Source of the DNA: Pseudomaricurvus alcaniphilus
GTDB lineage: Bacteria > Pseudomonadota > Gammaproteobacteria > Pseudomonadales > Cellvibrionaceae
Direction of reading: 5' to 3'
DNA length: 64,000 nucleotides
Assembly: GCF_011440395.1 (NCBI RefSeq)
Contig: NZ_JAAOIX010000002.1
Span: 186,001 to 250,000 of the forward strand
Of this stretch, positions 48,145-56,213 are shown piece by piece; positions within the stretch are counted from its first letter, which is position 1, and every line of letters begins with the position of its first letter. The position numbers and the translations under genes were made by a program. The notes under the pieces are model-generated. The model saw nothing but the letters and a program-made list of their open reading frames with translations, ran no database searches and was not told the origin of the DNA.

Positions 48145-48267
48145 GTGCCTGGTACCTGAGCCTGATAGTTGTACCTGCCGGGTACAGGCTACAGCCAATA
48201 AAGGCAATAAGCGCCAGGCACACTGCCACCGGTGGCCGTACGCCACCCAACATCATAAGGTTGGTAG

Positions 48268-48355
48268 TGTTACTGTTGGGGGAACAAGGGAAACAGTTAC
48301 CGGGGATGTGTTACCCATTTGGGTAGCAGTAACAGAATATCCGATAATATGTAAC
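48268..48355. promoter_or_regulatory. Probable CbrB upstream activating sites
   Basis: A palindrome TGTTAC-N14-GTAACA (48309-48334) is centred about 137 bases upstream of the predicted crcZ start. Extra half sites: TGTTAC at 48268-48273, AGTTAC at 48295-48300 and TGTAAC at 48350-48355. This matches the kind of TGTTAC-based element I recall for CbrB at Pseudomonas crcZ; the exact consensus was not checked. Confidence 0.65.
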
Positions 48356-48431
48356 TGCTGGTAATAGCGAATCCAAATAACAAAAACGCTCAAACGGCGT
48401 AACTAGTTGATAAACATAGACTTATCAATTC

Positions 48432-48447
48432 TGGCACGGGTCATGCT
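48432..48447 (+). promoter_or_regulatory. Sigma-54 promoter of the CrcZ-like RNA
   Basis: TGGCACGGGTCATGCT: the -24 GG (48433-48434) and -12 GC (48445-48446) are at the exact spacing required, and six of six -24 consensus bases match. It faces pcnB, downstream of the palindromic sites. Start predicted near 48458. Confidence 0.85.
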
Positions 48448-48457
48448 TTATATCTGG

Positions 48458-48811
48458 GACAATAACAACACAGACGAATAAAAATAACCCCTAAACAATA
48501 AAAATAACGACAAACAATAAAAACAGAATTTAACTAACTTATAAGAACAACAAACAATAAAAAAAGTTCAACAAACTAATAATAACGACAAACAATAAAA
48601 AGAAAGGCATTAATACTAATAACAACAACAAAGAATAATTAAATAGAAAAGCATTAATAAGTTATAGAAGTAGCTGACCAATAATGGAGCAAGCCGGCAA
48701 AGATGCTGGCAGTCGCAAGCAGGGAAGCGACAATTTTTGCGGCAACCCAATTACCCAAAAATAAAAAGAATTTTTTCGCGGGAAAGCTTTTGCTTTCCCG
48801 CTTTCATTTTT
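48458..48811 (+). ncRNA. crcZ: CrcZ-like Hfq/Crc-binding small RNA
   Basis: About 354 nt from the sigma-54 promoter to the terminator, between cbrB and pcnB, the same slot as crcZ in Pseudomonas (there about 400 nt). The 5' half has few long frames and is dominated by A-rich AAnAAnAA motifs: AATAACAA at 48461; AACAATAA at 48494, 48513, 48553 and 48591; AACAACAA at 48546 and 48621; AAGAATAA at 48631. These are the sequences that Hfq with Crc binds to block translation of catabolic mRNAs; CrcZ titrates them. The composition (very AT-rich) stands out from the GC-rich surroundings. Function is inferred from layout and motif; the primary sequence was not aligned. Confidence 0.85.
48778..48811 (+). 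terminator. Intrinsic terminator of the CrcZ-like RNA
   Basis: A perfect ten-pair stem, GCGGGAAAGC (48778-48787) with GCTTTCCCGC (48792-48801), TTTT loop, followed by TTTCATTTTT. Textbook form. Confidence 0.93.
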
Positions 48812-48975
48812 GCCCCCTGAAAACCACCCTTACCCGAGCCTCCGGTCCGTGGTAGACTCCCCCCTTCTGTACACCCGGTCAGCCAACTGTTCTCAACGCC
48901 GGCGAAAACCGTTTAATTCACCACCCTGCCAACGACGACTGCATCGCGAGGCAATCAACCCAGTAGTACTCAAAC

Positions 48976-50319
48976 ATGTTAAAGCGGCTGCTCAGCTTCT
49001 TACCCAAAGGTTCACCAAGCATCAAACACCAAATCATTCCCCGTGATAAGCACACTATTTCAAGGCGCAATATCAGTAATGCCGCCCTGAAAGTGATGTC
49101 GCGGCTCGCCGAAGCCGGCCACGAAGCCTACCTGGTTGGCGGCGGCGTGCGGGATCTGCTGCTGGGTGACCACCCAAAAGACTTCGACGTCGCCACCGAT
49201 GCCAAGCCAGAACAAATCAAAAGCCTGTTCCGCAATTCACGCATTATCGGCCGACGCTTTAAAATCGTACACGTGCGCTTTGGCCGGGAGATTATCGAAG
49301 TCACCACCTTTCGCGACAACCACGACCAGCAAGCTGACAACAGCAACCACTCGGCCCGCTCCGACGAAGGTATGTTGCTGCGCGATAACGTCTACGGCGA
49401 CATTCGCTCCGACGCCCTGCGCCGCGACTTTACCGTCAACGCCCTCTACTACACCCTGGACCAGTTCAGCGTCCACGATTTCACCGGTGGCGTACAGGAC
49501 ATTGGCAAGCGCAAGATCCGCATGATCGGCAAGCCGGAAACCCGCTACCAGGAAGACCCGGTACGCATGCTGCGCGCGGTGCGCTTTGCCGCCAAACTGG
49601 ATTTCCAGATCGACCCCGCCACTGCCAAACCGATATTCCAGCTGGGCTCACTGCTGCAGAACATCCCGCCGGCGCGCCTGTTCGAAGAGCTGCTGAAACT
49701 GTTTATGGGTGGCTACGCCGCCGCCGTTTTCCCCAAGCTGGTGGAGTACCAGTTGCTCCAGTACCTGCTGCCAGCCACCCAGCAGGCCCTGACCGAAGAA
49801 CAGCCGCTGGCCGAAGCATTGATCAACCAGGCGCTGGCCAATACCGACGCCCGCATCGCCAGCGAACAGCGGGTGACGCCGGCCTTTATCCTCGCTGCAT
49901 TACTCTGGGCACCGCTGGGCAAAGAAGAGAAAAAACTGCAGCAACAGGGACTCAAGCCCCTGCAGGCCCACCAGCAGGCGGCCCAGAATGTCATCAGCCA
50001 GCAGCTGCAAACCACCTCTATTCCCAAACGTTTCACCCAATTTATGCGCGAGATTTGGCTGCTGCAGGACCGCCTGGCACGACGCCAGGGCAGCCGCGCC
50101 GAAAAGGTCTTCGAGCATCCGCGCTTCCGCGCCGCCTACGACTTTTTGCTGATGCGCGAGCAGGCCGGGGAAAACCTGCAGGGTCTCGGCGCCTGGTGGA
50201 GCCACTACCAGGAGGCCGGTGCCGACGAGCGCCTGCAAATGGCCAGCCGGCTGGACAAGGGCAAGCCGAAGCGGCGACGCACCCGCAAGCGCCCGCCGAC
50301 CCAAACCCAGCAGGGGTAG
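48976..50319 (+). CDS. pcnB: Poly(A) polymerase I
   Basis: 447 residues. Adds 3' A tails that speed RNA decay. Nucleotidyltransferase head LVGGGVRDLLLG with catalytic D69-F-D71 in PKDFDVATD; GRRFKIVHVRFG is the signature separating bacterial poly(A) polymerases from CCA-adding enzymes; then RDFTVNALYY and RYQEDPVRMLRAVRFAAKL. The C-terminal tail is highly basic (KPKRRRTRKRPP). Starts about 165 bases after the CrcZ-like terminator. folK is 10 bases downstream. Confidence 0.96.
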   Translation: MLKRLLSFLPKGSPSIKHQIIPRDKHTISRRNISNAALKVMSRLAEAGHEAYLVGGGVRDLLLGDHPKDFDVATDAKPEQIKSLFRNSRIIGRRFKIVHVRFGREIIEVTTFRDNHDQQADNSNHSARSDEGMLLRDNVYGDIRSDALRRDFTVNALYYTLDQFSVHDFTGGVQDIGKRKIRMIGKPETRYQEDPVRMLRAVRFAAKLDFQIDPATAKPIFQLGSLLQNIPPARLFEELLKLFMGGYAAAVFPKLVEYQLLQYLLPATQQALTEEQPLAEALINQALANTDARIASEQRVTPAFILAALLWAPLGKEEKKLQQQGLKPLQAHQQAAQNVISQQLQTTSIPKRFTQFMREIWLLQDRLARRQGSRAEKVFEHPRFRAAYDFLLMREQAGENLQGLGAWWSHYQEAGADERLQMASRLDKGKPKRRRTRKRPPTQTQQG

Positions 50320-50329
50320 CCCGGACACC

Positions 50330-50839
50330 ATGAGTACCACCCCGGCTTATATTGCCCTGGGTAGCAATCTCGACAACCCCTGGGCGCAAGTAAACCAGGC
50401 GCTGGCGGCGCTGGCGGCCATTCCCCACAGCCGCCTGCTGGCGCAATCATGCTGGTACCGCAGCGAGGCCATGGGCCCTGTCGAGCAGCCCGATTTTATC
50501 AACGGGGTGGCACTGCTGGAGACCGGCCTGCAGCCACACGCACTGCTGGACCAACTGCAGGCCATTGAAGCCAGCCAGAAGCGCGTGCGCGACGTGCACT
50601 GGGGCCCCCGCACCCTCGACCTGGATCTGCTGCTGTATGGCGACCAGGTGATCAGCAGCGAGCGCCTGCAGGTACCTCACCCGGGCCTGGGTCAACGCAA
50701 TTTCGTGCTTTATCCCCTGGCCGACATCAGCCCGCAATTAACACTTCCCTCCGGAGAGTCTCTTGCGTCATTATTGCGCCAATGCGGCGCTAGCGGCCTC
50801 ACTCGAATCAACCACAGCTCAGGAGTGGAGCGTGAATAA
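50330..50839 (+). CDS. folK: HPPK: 2-amino-4-hydroxy-6-hydroxymethyldihydropteridine pyrophosphokinase
   Basis: 169 residues from the ATG at 50330 (MSTTPAYIALGSNLDNP). Transfers pyrophosphate from ATP to the pterin in folate synthesis. Visible: ALGSNLDNPWAQV, the substrate strand SCWYRSEAMGPVEQPDFIN, and the metal/ATP motif WGPRTLDLDLLLYGDQ with HPGLGQRNFVLYPLADI. The longer frame is a shadow of pcnB. The last eight bases overlap the next gene. Confidence 0.96.
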   Translation: MSTTPAYIALGSNLDNPWAQVNQALAALAAIPHSRLLAQSCWYRSEAMGPVEQPDFINGVALLETGLQPHALLDQLQAIEASQKRVRDVHWGPRTLDLDLLLYGDQVISSERLQVPHPGLGQRNFVLYPLADISPQLTLPSGESLASLLRQCGASGLTRINHSSGVERE

Positions 50840-51512
50840 CGGTTTCAACCTGGTCCTCGACACTGACGATGTCAACGCCCCCGGCTTTATTGCGGTGGAG
50901 GGTCCCATCGGGGTGGGCAAGACCACCCTGGCCAGGCACCTGGCCACCACCTTCAAATACAATTTACTGGAAGAAAAAGCCGAACAAAACCCGTTCCTCG
51001 AGCGCTTCTACAGCAATCCAAAAGCCGCCGCCCTGCCCACCCAGCTGTTCTTCCTGTTCCAGCGCGCCCAGCAAATCCAGGACCTGAACCAGGCCGACAT
51101 GTTCCAGAGCCGCCGTGTGGCCGATTTTCTGTTCGACAAGGACCGCCTGTTTGCAGAAGTCACCCTGGATGAAGATGAGCTCAATATCTACCAGCAGGTC
51201 TACAATCAACTGGCCATCGACGCACCGCAGCCGGACCTGGTGATCTACCTGCAGGCCCCCAACCAGGTTCTGGAAGAGCGCCTGCGACTGCGCGGCAACG
51301 CCGCCGAACGCAGCATCAGCAGCGACTATCTGGCCACCCTCAACGATGCCTATATGCGCTTTTTCCACTACTACGACCAGGCCCCCCTGTTGATTGTCAA
51401 CGCCGCTGAACTCGACCTGGCCAACAACCCCGAACACTACCACCAACTGGTAGATTACCTGCTGACCATCAAGCGCGGCAGGCACTACTACAACCCCAAC
51501 CCGACCCTGTGA
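50832..51512 (+). CDS. Deoxynucleoside kinase
   Basis: 226 residues from the GTG at 50832, which has AGGAG close upstream and overlaps folK by eight bases. dNK/dGK-fold kinase salvaging deoxynucleosides: P-loop GPIGVGKTT (24-32), the base-recognition stretch KAEQNPFLERFY, FLFQRAQQI, the FDKDRLFAEVTL element in place of the DRS motif, and YLQAPNQVLEERLRLRG lid. Residues that set dA, dG or dC preference could not be judged. Its place inside a folate/pantothenate operon, between folK and panB, suggests co-regulation in cofactor or nucleotide supply, and its true substrate could be unusual. Confidence 0.85.
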   Translation: MNNGFNLVLDTDDVNAPGFIAVEGPIGVGKTTLARHLATTFKYNLLEEKAEQNPFLERFYSNPKAAALPTQLFFLFQRAQQIQDLNQADMFQSRRVADFLFDKDRLFAEVTLDEDELNIYQQVYNQLAIDAPQPDLVIYLQAPNQVLEERLRLRGNAAERSISSDYLATLNDAYMRFFHYYDQAPLLIVNAAELDLANNPEHYHQLVDYLLTIKRGRHYYNPNPTL

Positions 51513-51519
51513 TCGCCCT

Positions 51520-52347
51520 ATGCCCTATGCAACCGTCCAGGCCGACAGCGGCCTCAGCAAACCAGTCACCATTCTAACCCTGCGCAAAATGAAGGCTGAA
51601 AAAGTCAAGTTTGTCAGCGTCGCGCTCTACGATGCACCGCTGGCCGCCATGGCGCAAAAATGCGGCGTCGAAGTGTTGCTGGTGGGGGACAGCCTCGGCA
51701 TGACCGTGCTGGGCTACGACAGCACCATACCGGTCACCATGGAGCAGATGATCTACCACGTCGAGGCAGTCCGGCGCGGCAACAGCAAGTCGCTGATCAT
51801 GGGCGACTTGCCGTTTATGAGCTACGCCACTACCGAGCAGGCCATGGTCAATGCCACCCGCATCATGCGCGCCGGCGCCCACATGGTCAAAATGGAGGGC
51901 GGCGCCTGGCTCGCCGACAGCGTCAGGATGCTCAGTGAACGCGGGATACCTGTGTGCGCGCACCTGGGCCTCACCCCGCAATCGGTGAACAAGTTTGGCG
52001 GTTTTCGAGTCCAGGGCCGGGAGGCCGAGCAGGCCGAGCAGATTCTCGCCGACGCCAAAATTCTCGACCAGGCCGGCGCCGATCTGCTGGTGCTGGAGTG
52101 CGTACCCACGGAGTTGGCCGAGCGCATCACCGCCGCTGTCAGCATGCCCACCATCGGCATCGGTGCCGGCCAGGGAACCGATGCCCAGGTGCTGGTCATC
52201 AACGACATTCTCGGCCTGACCGAGAAGCCACCAAAATTCTCCAAGAACTTTTTGGTCGAAGCGGGAGACATCCCCGGCGCCTTGCACAAATACGCCAACG
52301 ACGTCAAAACCGGTGTATTCCCGGGCCCCGAGCACACCTTCGGCTAA
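51520..52347 (+). CDS. panB: 3-methyl-2-oxobutanoate hydroxymethyltransferase
   Basis: 275 residues. First step of pantothenate synthesis, adding a hydroxymethyl group from methylene-THF to ketoisovalerate. Magnesium and substrate sites are intact: VEVLLVGDSLGMTVLGYDST, MGDLPFMSY, HMVKMEGGAWLAD, CAHLGLTPQSV, LECVPTELAERIT and GIGAGQGTDAQVLVIND. It starts seven bases after the kinase gene. panC, usually next, is not here; a convergent sensor kinase follows instead. Confidence 0.96.
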   Translation: MPYATVQADSGLSKPVTILTLRKMKAEKVKFVSVALYDAPLAAMAQKCGVEVLLVGDSLGMTVLGYDSTIPVTMEQMIYHVEAVRRGNSKSLIMGDLPFMSYATTEQAMVNATRIMRAGAHMVKMEGGAWLADSVRMLSERGIPVCAHLGLTPQSVNKFGGFRVQGREAEQAEQILADAKILDQAGADLLVLECVPTELAERITAAVSMPTIGIGAGQGTDAQVLVINDILGLTEKPPKFSKNFLVEAGDIPGALHKYANDVKTGVFPGPEHTFG

Positions 52348-52402
52348 CGGCTGCCAGGCCAGGCCGCAAGGCCAACCAATTGCCGCCGGCGGCAGCGGCT
52401 CC

Positions 52403-54547
52403 TTAGCCGGCGGCGCTAAACACCACCTCGAAGCTAACACCGCTGGCGTCGCTGCGGTCCCGGGCCACTACCGCAGCGCCGTGAAACTCGGCGATCAAGC
52501 GCACAATATGCAGGCCGAGCCCCAGGTGTACACCGTCACTGGCCTCGCCGCCCTCGCGCACCGACACCAGCGAATCAAACAGCTGCCCTTCCATGCGCAG
52601 CGGCAGGGGTGGGCCATCGTTGCTGACGCTGAGAATCAAACCCCGGTTCGAATCCCGTAACTGCAGACAAATCTCACCGCCGGCAGGGCAGAAATCAGCG
52701 GCATTTTCCAGCAACTTGTCCAGCAACTGCACCAGCAGGTCCGGCACCCCGTAGACCTGGGCAGCATCCGCAGCGGCGTCTATCACCACCCGCAGCTGAT
52801 GCCGGGGGTACAACTGCTGGTAGGCAGCACCCGCCTCGCGCACCAGCGCCGCCAGGGAAAAGTATTCTTTTTCCGCCTGCCGCAGGCTCTCCTCGACCCG
52901 GCTGGCGGAACTCATCGCCGCCAGGATTGCGGCCATCCGCTCGGCGCCAGCGCCGGCCCGATCGACAAAAGTGCGGGCAGACGCCGGCAGCTCTTCATGC
53001 TCCAGGTTTTCCAGTGACGAGCGCATTACCGCCAGTGGCGTGCGCAGCTCATGGGACAGCTTGCCGGCCAGGCTGCGCAAGTAATCGTTGTAATCGTCCA
53101 GCCGCAGCAGCAAGTCGCCGCAACTGCGACTCAAATCGCCGATTTCATCCGCCGCCCGGGAGCGCGGAAAATTCGGCTTGATCCAGCCGCGCCGATCGAG
53201 GGCATTGCGAACCGCTTTGCTGAGGCGACGGATGCGCAGCGACAACCAGCTGCTGTAACCCAGCAGGCTCAATGTAATCAGCCCCACCGCCAGGAAATTG
53301 TAAAGCAGCAACTGCCTGAAGGCGGACAGTGCCAGCAGATCGAGATGGCTGCTACCCTGGTCCGCCACCAGTACCGCCACCGGGCGCGCCTCGCCGGCGC
53401 TCACGATCGGTACAGCCAGCCGACTCTCCCGCTGCCGGCGCCACTGATACCAGCGCACCGTGGGCTGCCCTTGCAAGGCCGCGACAACCTCCGGCGCCTG
53501 CAGTAACCCCACCGACTCGGGCCGGTCCAACTCCGGCAAGTACTTGTCCGCCAGCAACAGCCGATAAAGCCGCTGCAGTGGCCAGTGGCGATTGCCGGAA
53601 TCGCGCCCCGCTTCACCGATAGACCCACTGGCTGCCAACAGCCACTGATTGGCGCTCACCAGGCGCAGGCGTACGTCCGCACGCGCAAATGCCTGCAAGG
53701 CAGCCGCAAGTGGCTCGGCCGGGACAATCAGTGGTGGCGCCGGCGCCGCGCTGTCGATATTGCCGAGCCAGCGCCCGCTCCGGTCGGCCAGCCCGGTCCG
53801 GTCGACAGCGGCGACCCCCAGCTGCTCGATCTTGTCCAGCGGCCCGATGTTATCCCCGCGCCCGGGGCTTTCCACGTGCCCGGCGCTATCCAGGTGCCCG
53901 GCGTTACCCAACAAATCACGGGCCATTTGCAATTCTACCTGGTAGCCACCCACCCGCTCCTGCCAATAGCCGCGAATTCGGGATTCAGACCGCTCTCGAC
54001 CCTGCTTATCCCGGTAAAAAGCCAGCACCTCCCCCGGCGCGCCACTGCGAATGACATAATCCTGTGCGCTGTCACCAGCGCCGACGCGCAACAGCAGGAA
54101 GTCACCGGCGGCCAGCAGTTGGCTGGCCGGGCTGTGGTGCACCGGCGTGGTGTCGTCCACTTCGGCAAATATAAACAGGTGCTCACCCTGCAGCGCCAGC
54201 CGCAAGGCCAGCACCGCACCGCCGCCGTCCGCCTGGTCGCTGAAGGTGCGCGCCTGAATCGGCAGCGCCCGCCAGTCGTCCGCGTAACCGTCCACCACCG
54301 GTGCCACCACCAGGCGGTGAACGTATAGTTGCTGCGCCGACGACTGCTGCCAGCGCTCACCGGCCAGGTTAGCAACCAGGGCCGGGTCAGCGGACAGGCT
54401 CGCCGCCGCGGCCTGGGCAGTAGCTCGCAATGCCGCAACCTGGCTGAGGCGCAGGGTCTGGTCCGCTTCGCGTACAAACTGGCAGCCAGCCCAGGGCAGA
54501 CTGATAACGACCAGGCTGAGCAGGGCCAGCTGATGACGCAGCTTCAC
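52403..54547 (-). CDS. pdsS: Sensor histidine kinase, dedicated-sortase-system type (PdsS)
   Basis: 714 residues. An N-terminal helix (LALLSLVVISLPWAGCQFV), a large extracytoplasmic domain (about 25-410; with VVAPVVDGYADDW and LFIFAEVDDTTPVHH, resembling a carbohydrate-binding-like fold), a second helix near 410-435, a HAMP-like linker, and the kinase: phospho-acceptor H499 in KLSHELRTPLAVM, then SVSNDGPPLP and GLGLHIVRLIAEFHG. Length, N-terminus and partner match the kinase of the proteobacterial dedicated sortase system, recalled from family knowledge. The sortase and its target are not in this window. Ends convergent with panB. Confidence 0.82.
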   Translation of the reverse strand: MKLRHQLALLSLVVISLPWAGCQFVREADQTLRLSQVAALRATAQAAAASLSADPALVANLAGERWQQSSAQQLYVHRLVVAPVVDGYADDWRALPIQARTFSDQADGGGAVLALRLALQGEHLFIFAEVDDTTPVHHSPASQLLAAGDFLLLRVGAGDSAQDYVIRSGAPGEVLAFYRDKQGRERSESRIRGYWQERVGGYQVELQMARDLLGNAGHLDSAGHVESPGRGDNIGPLDKIEQLGVAAVDRTGLADRSGRWLGNIDSAAPAPPLIVPAEPLAAALQAFARADVRLRLVSANQWLLAASGSIGEAGRDSGNRHWPLQRLYRLLLADKYLPELDRPESVGLLQAPEVVAALQGQPTVRWYQWRRQRESRLAVPIVSAGEARPVAVLVADQGSSHLDLLALSAFRQLLLYNFLAVGLITLSLLGYSSWLSLRIRRLSKAVRNALDRRGWIKPNFPRSRAADEIGDLSRSCGDLLLRLDDYNDYLRSLAGKLSHELRTPLAVMRSSLENLEHEELPASARTFVDRAGAGAERMAAILAAMSSASRVEESLRQAEKEYFSLAALVREAGAAYQQLYPRHQLRVVIDAAADAAQVYGVPDLLVQLLDKLLENAADFCPAGGEICLQLRDSNRGLILSVSNDGPPLPLRMEGQLFDSLVSVREGGEASDGVHLGLGLHIVRLIAEFHGAAVVARDRSDASGVSFEVVFSAAG

Positions 54548-54574
54548 CGGCGCGCAGGCCGCTGACCGGCGAAG

Positions 54575-55276
54575 CTACTCATGGCTAACCCAGCGATAGC
54601 CCATGCCATAAGCGGTCTCGATGGCAGCAAACTCGCCATCGACGCGGCTGAATTTCTTTCTGATACGCTTGATATGGGAGGTGATGGTGTTGTCATCCAG
54701 GACGACATTGGCAGCATCCATAAGCTGCTGTCGATTCTTGACGTGACCGGGATGCTGCGCCAGCGCGTGCACCACCCACAATTCGGTCACCGTCAAATCC
54801 ACCGGCTGCTGCCGCCACTGCACGGTCATCCGGTCCATGTTGAGCAACAGCGGCCCGCGCCGCAGTATGTCCTCCTCGGGCTGCACGCCGACGCTGCGCA
54901 GGGCCGCCACGCGCCGAAACAGGGCCACTATTCGCGCCAGCAGCTGCTGTTGGCTGATGTCTTTGGTGAGGTAATCATCGGCCCCCAGCCGCAAGCCGGA
55001 TACCACATCCAGCTCGCTGTCCCGGGCAGTGAGGAAAATAATCGGCAGCTGCGGTGCCATGGCGCGCAAGTCCCGGCACAGGTCGAAGCCCCCTTCGATC
55101 TCCTCCCCCAACCCTACATCGATGATTGCCAGGTCCGGCAGCGAGTGCCGAAATGCGGCCAGCGCCTGGGGCCGGTTGTCGTAGAGGCAGACCTGGTAGC
55201 CCTGGCGCAACAGCGCAGCGCGGTAGTTTTCGGCAATGGCCGGCTCATCTTCCACAATCGCAATAAGCTTAGCCAT
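54575..55276 (-). CDS. pdsR: Response regulator, dedicated-sortase-system type (PdsR)
   Basis: 233 residues from the ATG at 55276 (MAKLIAIVEDEPAIAENY); an earlier frame start adds 11 residues without support. Receiver domain with phospho-acceptor D53 (LAIIDVGLGEEIEGGF) and an OmpR-type winged-helix C-terminus (VDLTVTELWVVHALAQHPGH, then TITSHIKRIRKKF, ETAYGMGYRWVS). The pattern is that of the sortase-linked PdsR regulators. 27 bases separate it from pdsS. Confidence 0.85.
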   Translation of the reverse strand: MAKLIAIVEDEPAIAENYRAALLRQGYQVCLYDNRPQALAAFRHSLPDLAIIDVGLGEEIEGGFDLCRDLRAMAPQLPIIFLTARDSELDVVSGLRLGADDYLTKDISQQQLLARIVALFRRVAALRSVGVQPEEDILRRGPLLLNMDRMTVQWRQQPVDLTVTELWVVHALAQHPGHVKNRQQLMDAANVVLDDNTITSHIKRIRKKFSRVDGEFAAIETAYGMGYRWVSHE

Positions 55277-55305
55277 GCCGTTCCGCACCGTTATTCGCGC
55301 CGGGG

Positions 55306-56148
55306 TCAACCATGTGCCAGCCTGGCTTCAAGCCAAATGACCAGATCACCCAGCACCTCGTCTTTTTCCGGTTCATTAAAGATTTCATGGTACAGATCCG
55401 GATAGACGATCAGCTCTTTATCAGCGGACGCCAGCTGGGCAAAGAAGCGGCGCGACCCCTCCGGGCTGACCATGCTATCGGCCTCACCGTGCATAATCAG
55501 CATGGGCAATGTGATGCTGCCAGCGTGTTGCAGGGGCGCCTGCATGGCAGCGAACAACTCCACCGCCAGGCGCGCGGACACCTTGCCGTTGTAGACCAGC
55601 GGGTCATCAAAATAGGCTTTCACCACCGCCTCATCGCGGCTGACTGCACTGCCGTCCAGTGCCAACACCCCCGCTCGCGGGGTCAGTTGCGCCAGGGTTT
55701 TCAACAGTGCCTGCTGCCACTTGCCGGGCACATCGCTTACCTGCAGGGCCGGGCCGGAAAGCACACAGCCGGCCAGCTTATGCTGGTGCTGCAACAGGTA
55801 ATTGGCACTGATCAGCCCACCCATGCTGTGTCCAACCAGGTACACAGGCAGCGACTGGAAGCTGGCGAGCAAATGCTGGCGGAATATTTCCAGGGTGTCG
55901 GTATAGTGACTGAAGGCCGGGACATAGCAACGATCACCGGCAGAGCGCCCATGGCCGTAATGGTCCAGCGCAGCCACCGCAATGCCTCGCGCGGTGAACA
56001 GTTCAGCCAGGTGGGCATAGCGGCCGCCGTGTTCCGCCAGGCCGTGGGCGACCAGCAACAGTGCCCGCGGGCCGCCCTCTGGCTCCCACAGCTGGTAATA
56101 TATGTCGCTGCCAGTACTGCCAAGCAGAACACCATCGCTTTGCTTCAC
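55306..56148 (-). CDS. Alpha/beta hydrolase, monoacylglycerol-lipase-like
   Basis: 280 residues. Serine hydrolase with oxyanion-hole HGLAEHGGRY, nucleophile S108 in GHSMGG, and likely D224 (HGEADSMVS) and H254 (DLYHEIFNEP). The whole pattern fits monoacylglycerol lipases and lysophospholipases of the Hydrolase_4 family; no signal peptide. It lies 29 bases before pdsR and 65 after the metallo-beta-lactamase gene, all on one strand, and is part of a lipid-flavoured neighbourhood with the WS/DGAT and acyl-CoA ligase genes. Confidence 0.85.
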   Translation of the reverse strand: MKQSDGVLLGSTGSDIYYQLWEPEGGPRALLLVAHGLAEHGGRYAHLAELFTARGIAVAALDHYGHGRSAGDRCYVPAFSHYTDTLEIFRQHLLASFQSLPVYLVGHSMGGLISANYLLQHQHKLAGCVLSGPALQVSDVPGKWQQALLKTLAQLTPRAGVLALDGSAVSRDEAVVKAYFDDPLVYNGKVSARLAVELFAAMQAPLQHAGSITLPMLIMHGEADSMVSPEGSRRFFAQLASADKELIVYPDLYHEIFNEPEKDEVLGDLVIWLEARLAHG

Positions 56149-56213
56149 TCGTCGCTCCCTATCGATATTGAATCCCTGCTCCCGCAGCAGCGCCGCCTTG
56201 TTGTTCGGACCGT

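Noticed and set aside
47954-48364. Frames across the cbrB-crcZ gap on both strands
   Set aside because: They run through the 15-bp repeat and the binding-site region and show no protein likeness.
52348-52402. Missing panC as evidence of pathway loss
   Set aside because: panC may be elsewhere in the genome; absence from a 64 kb window proves nothing.
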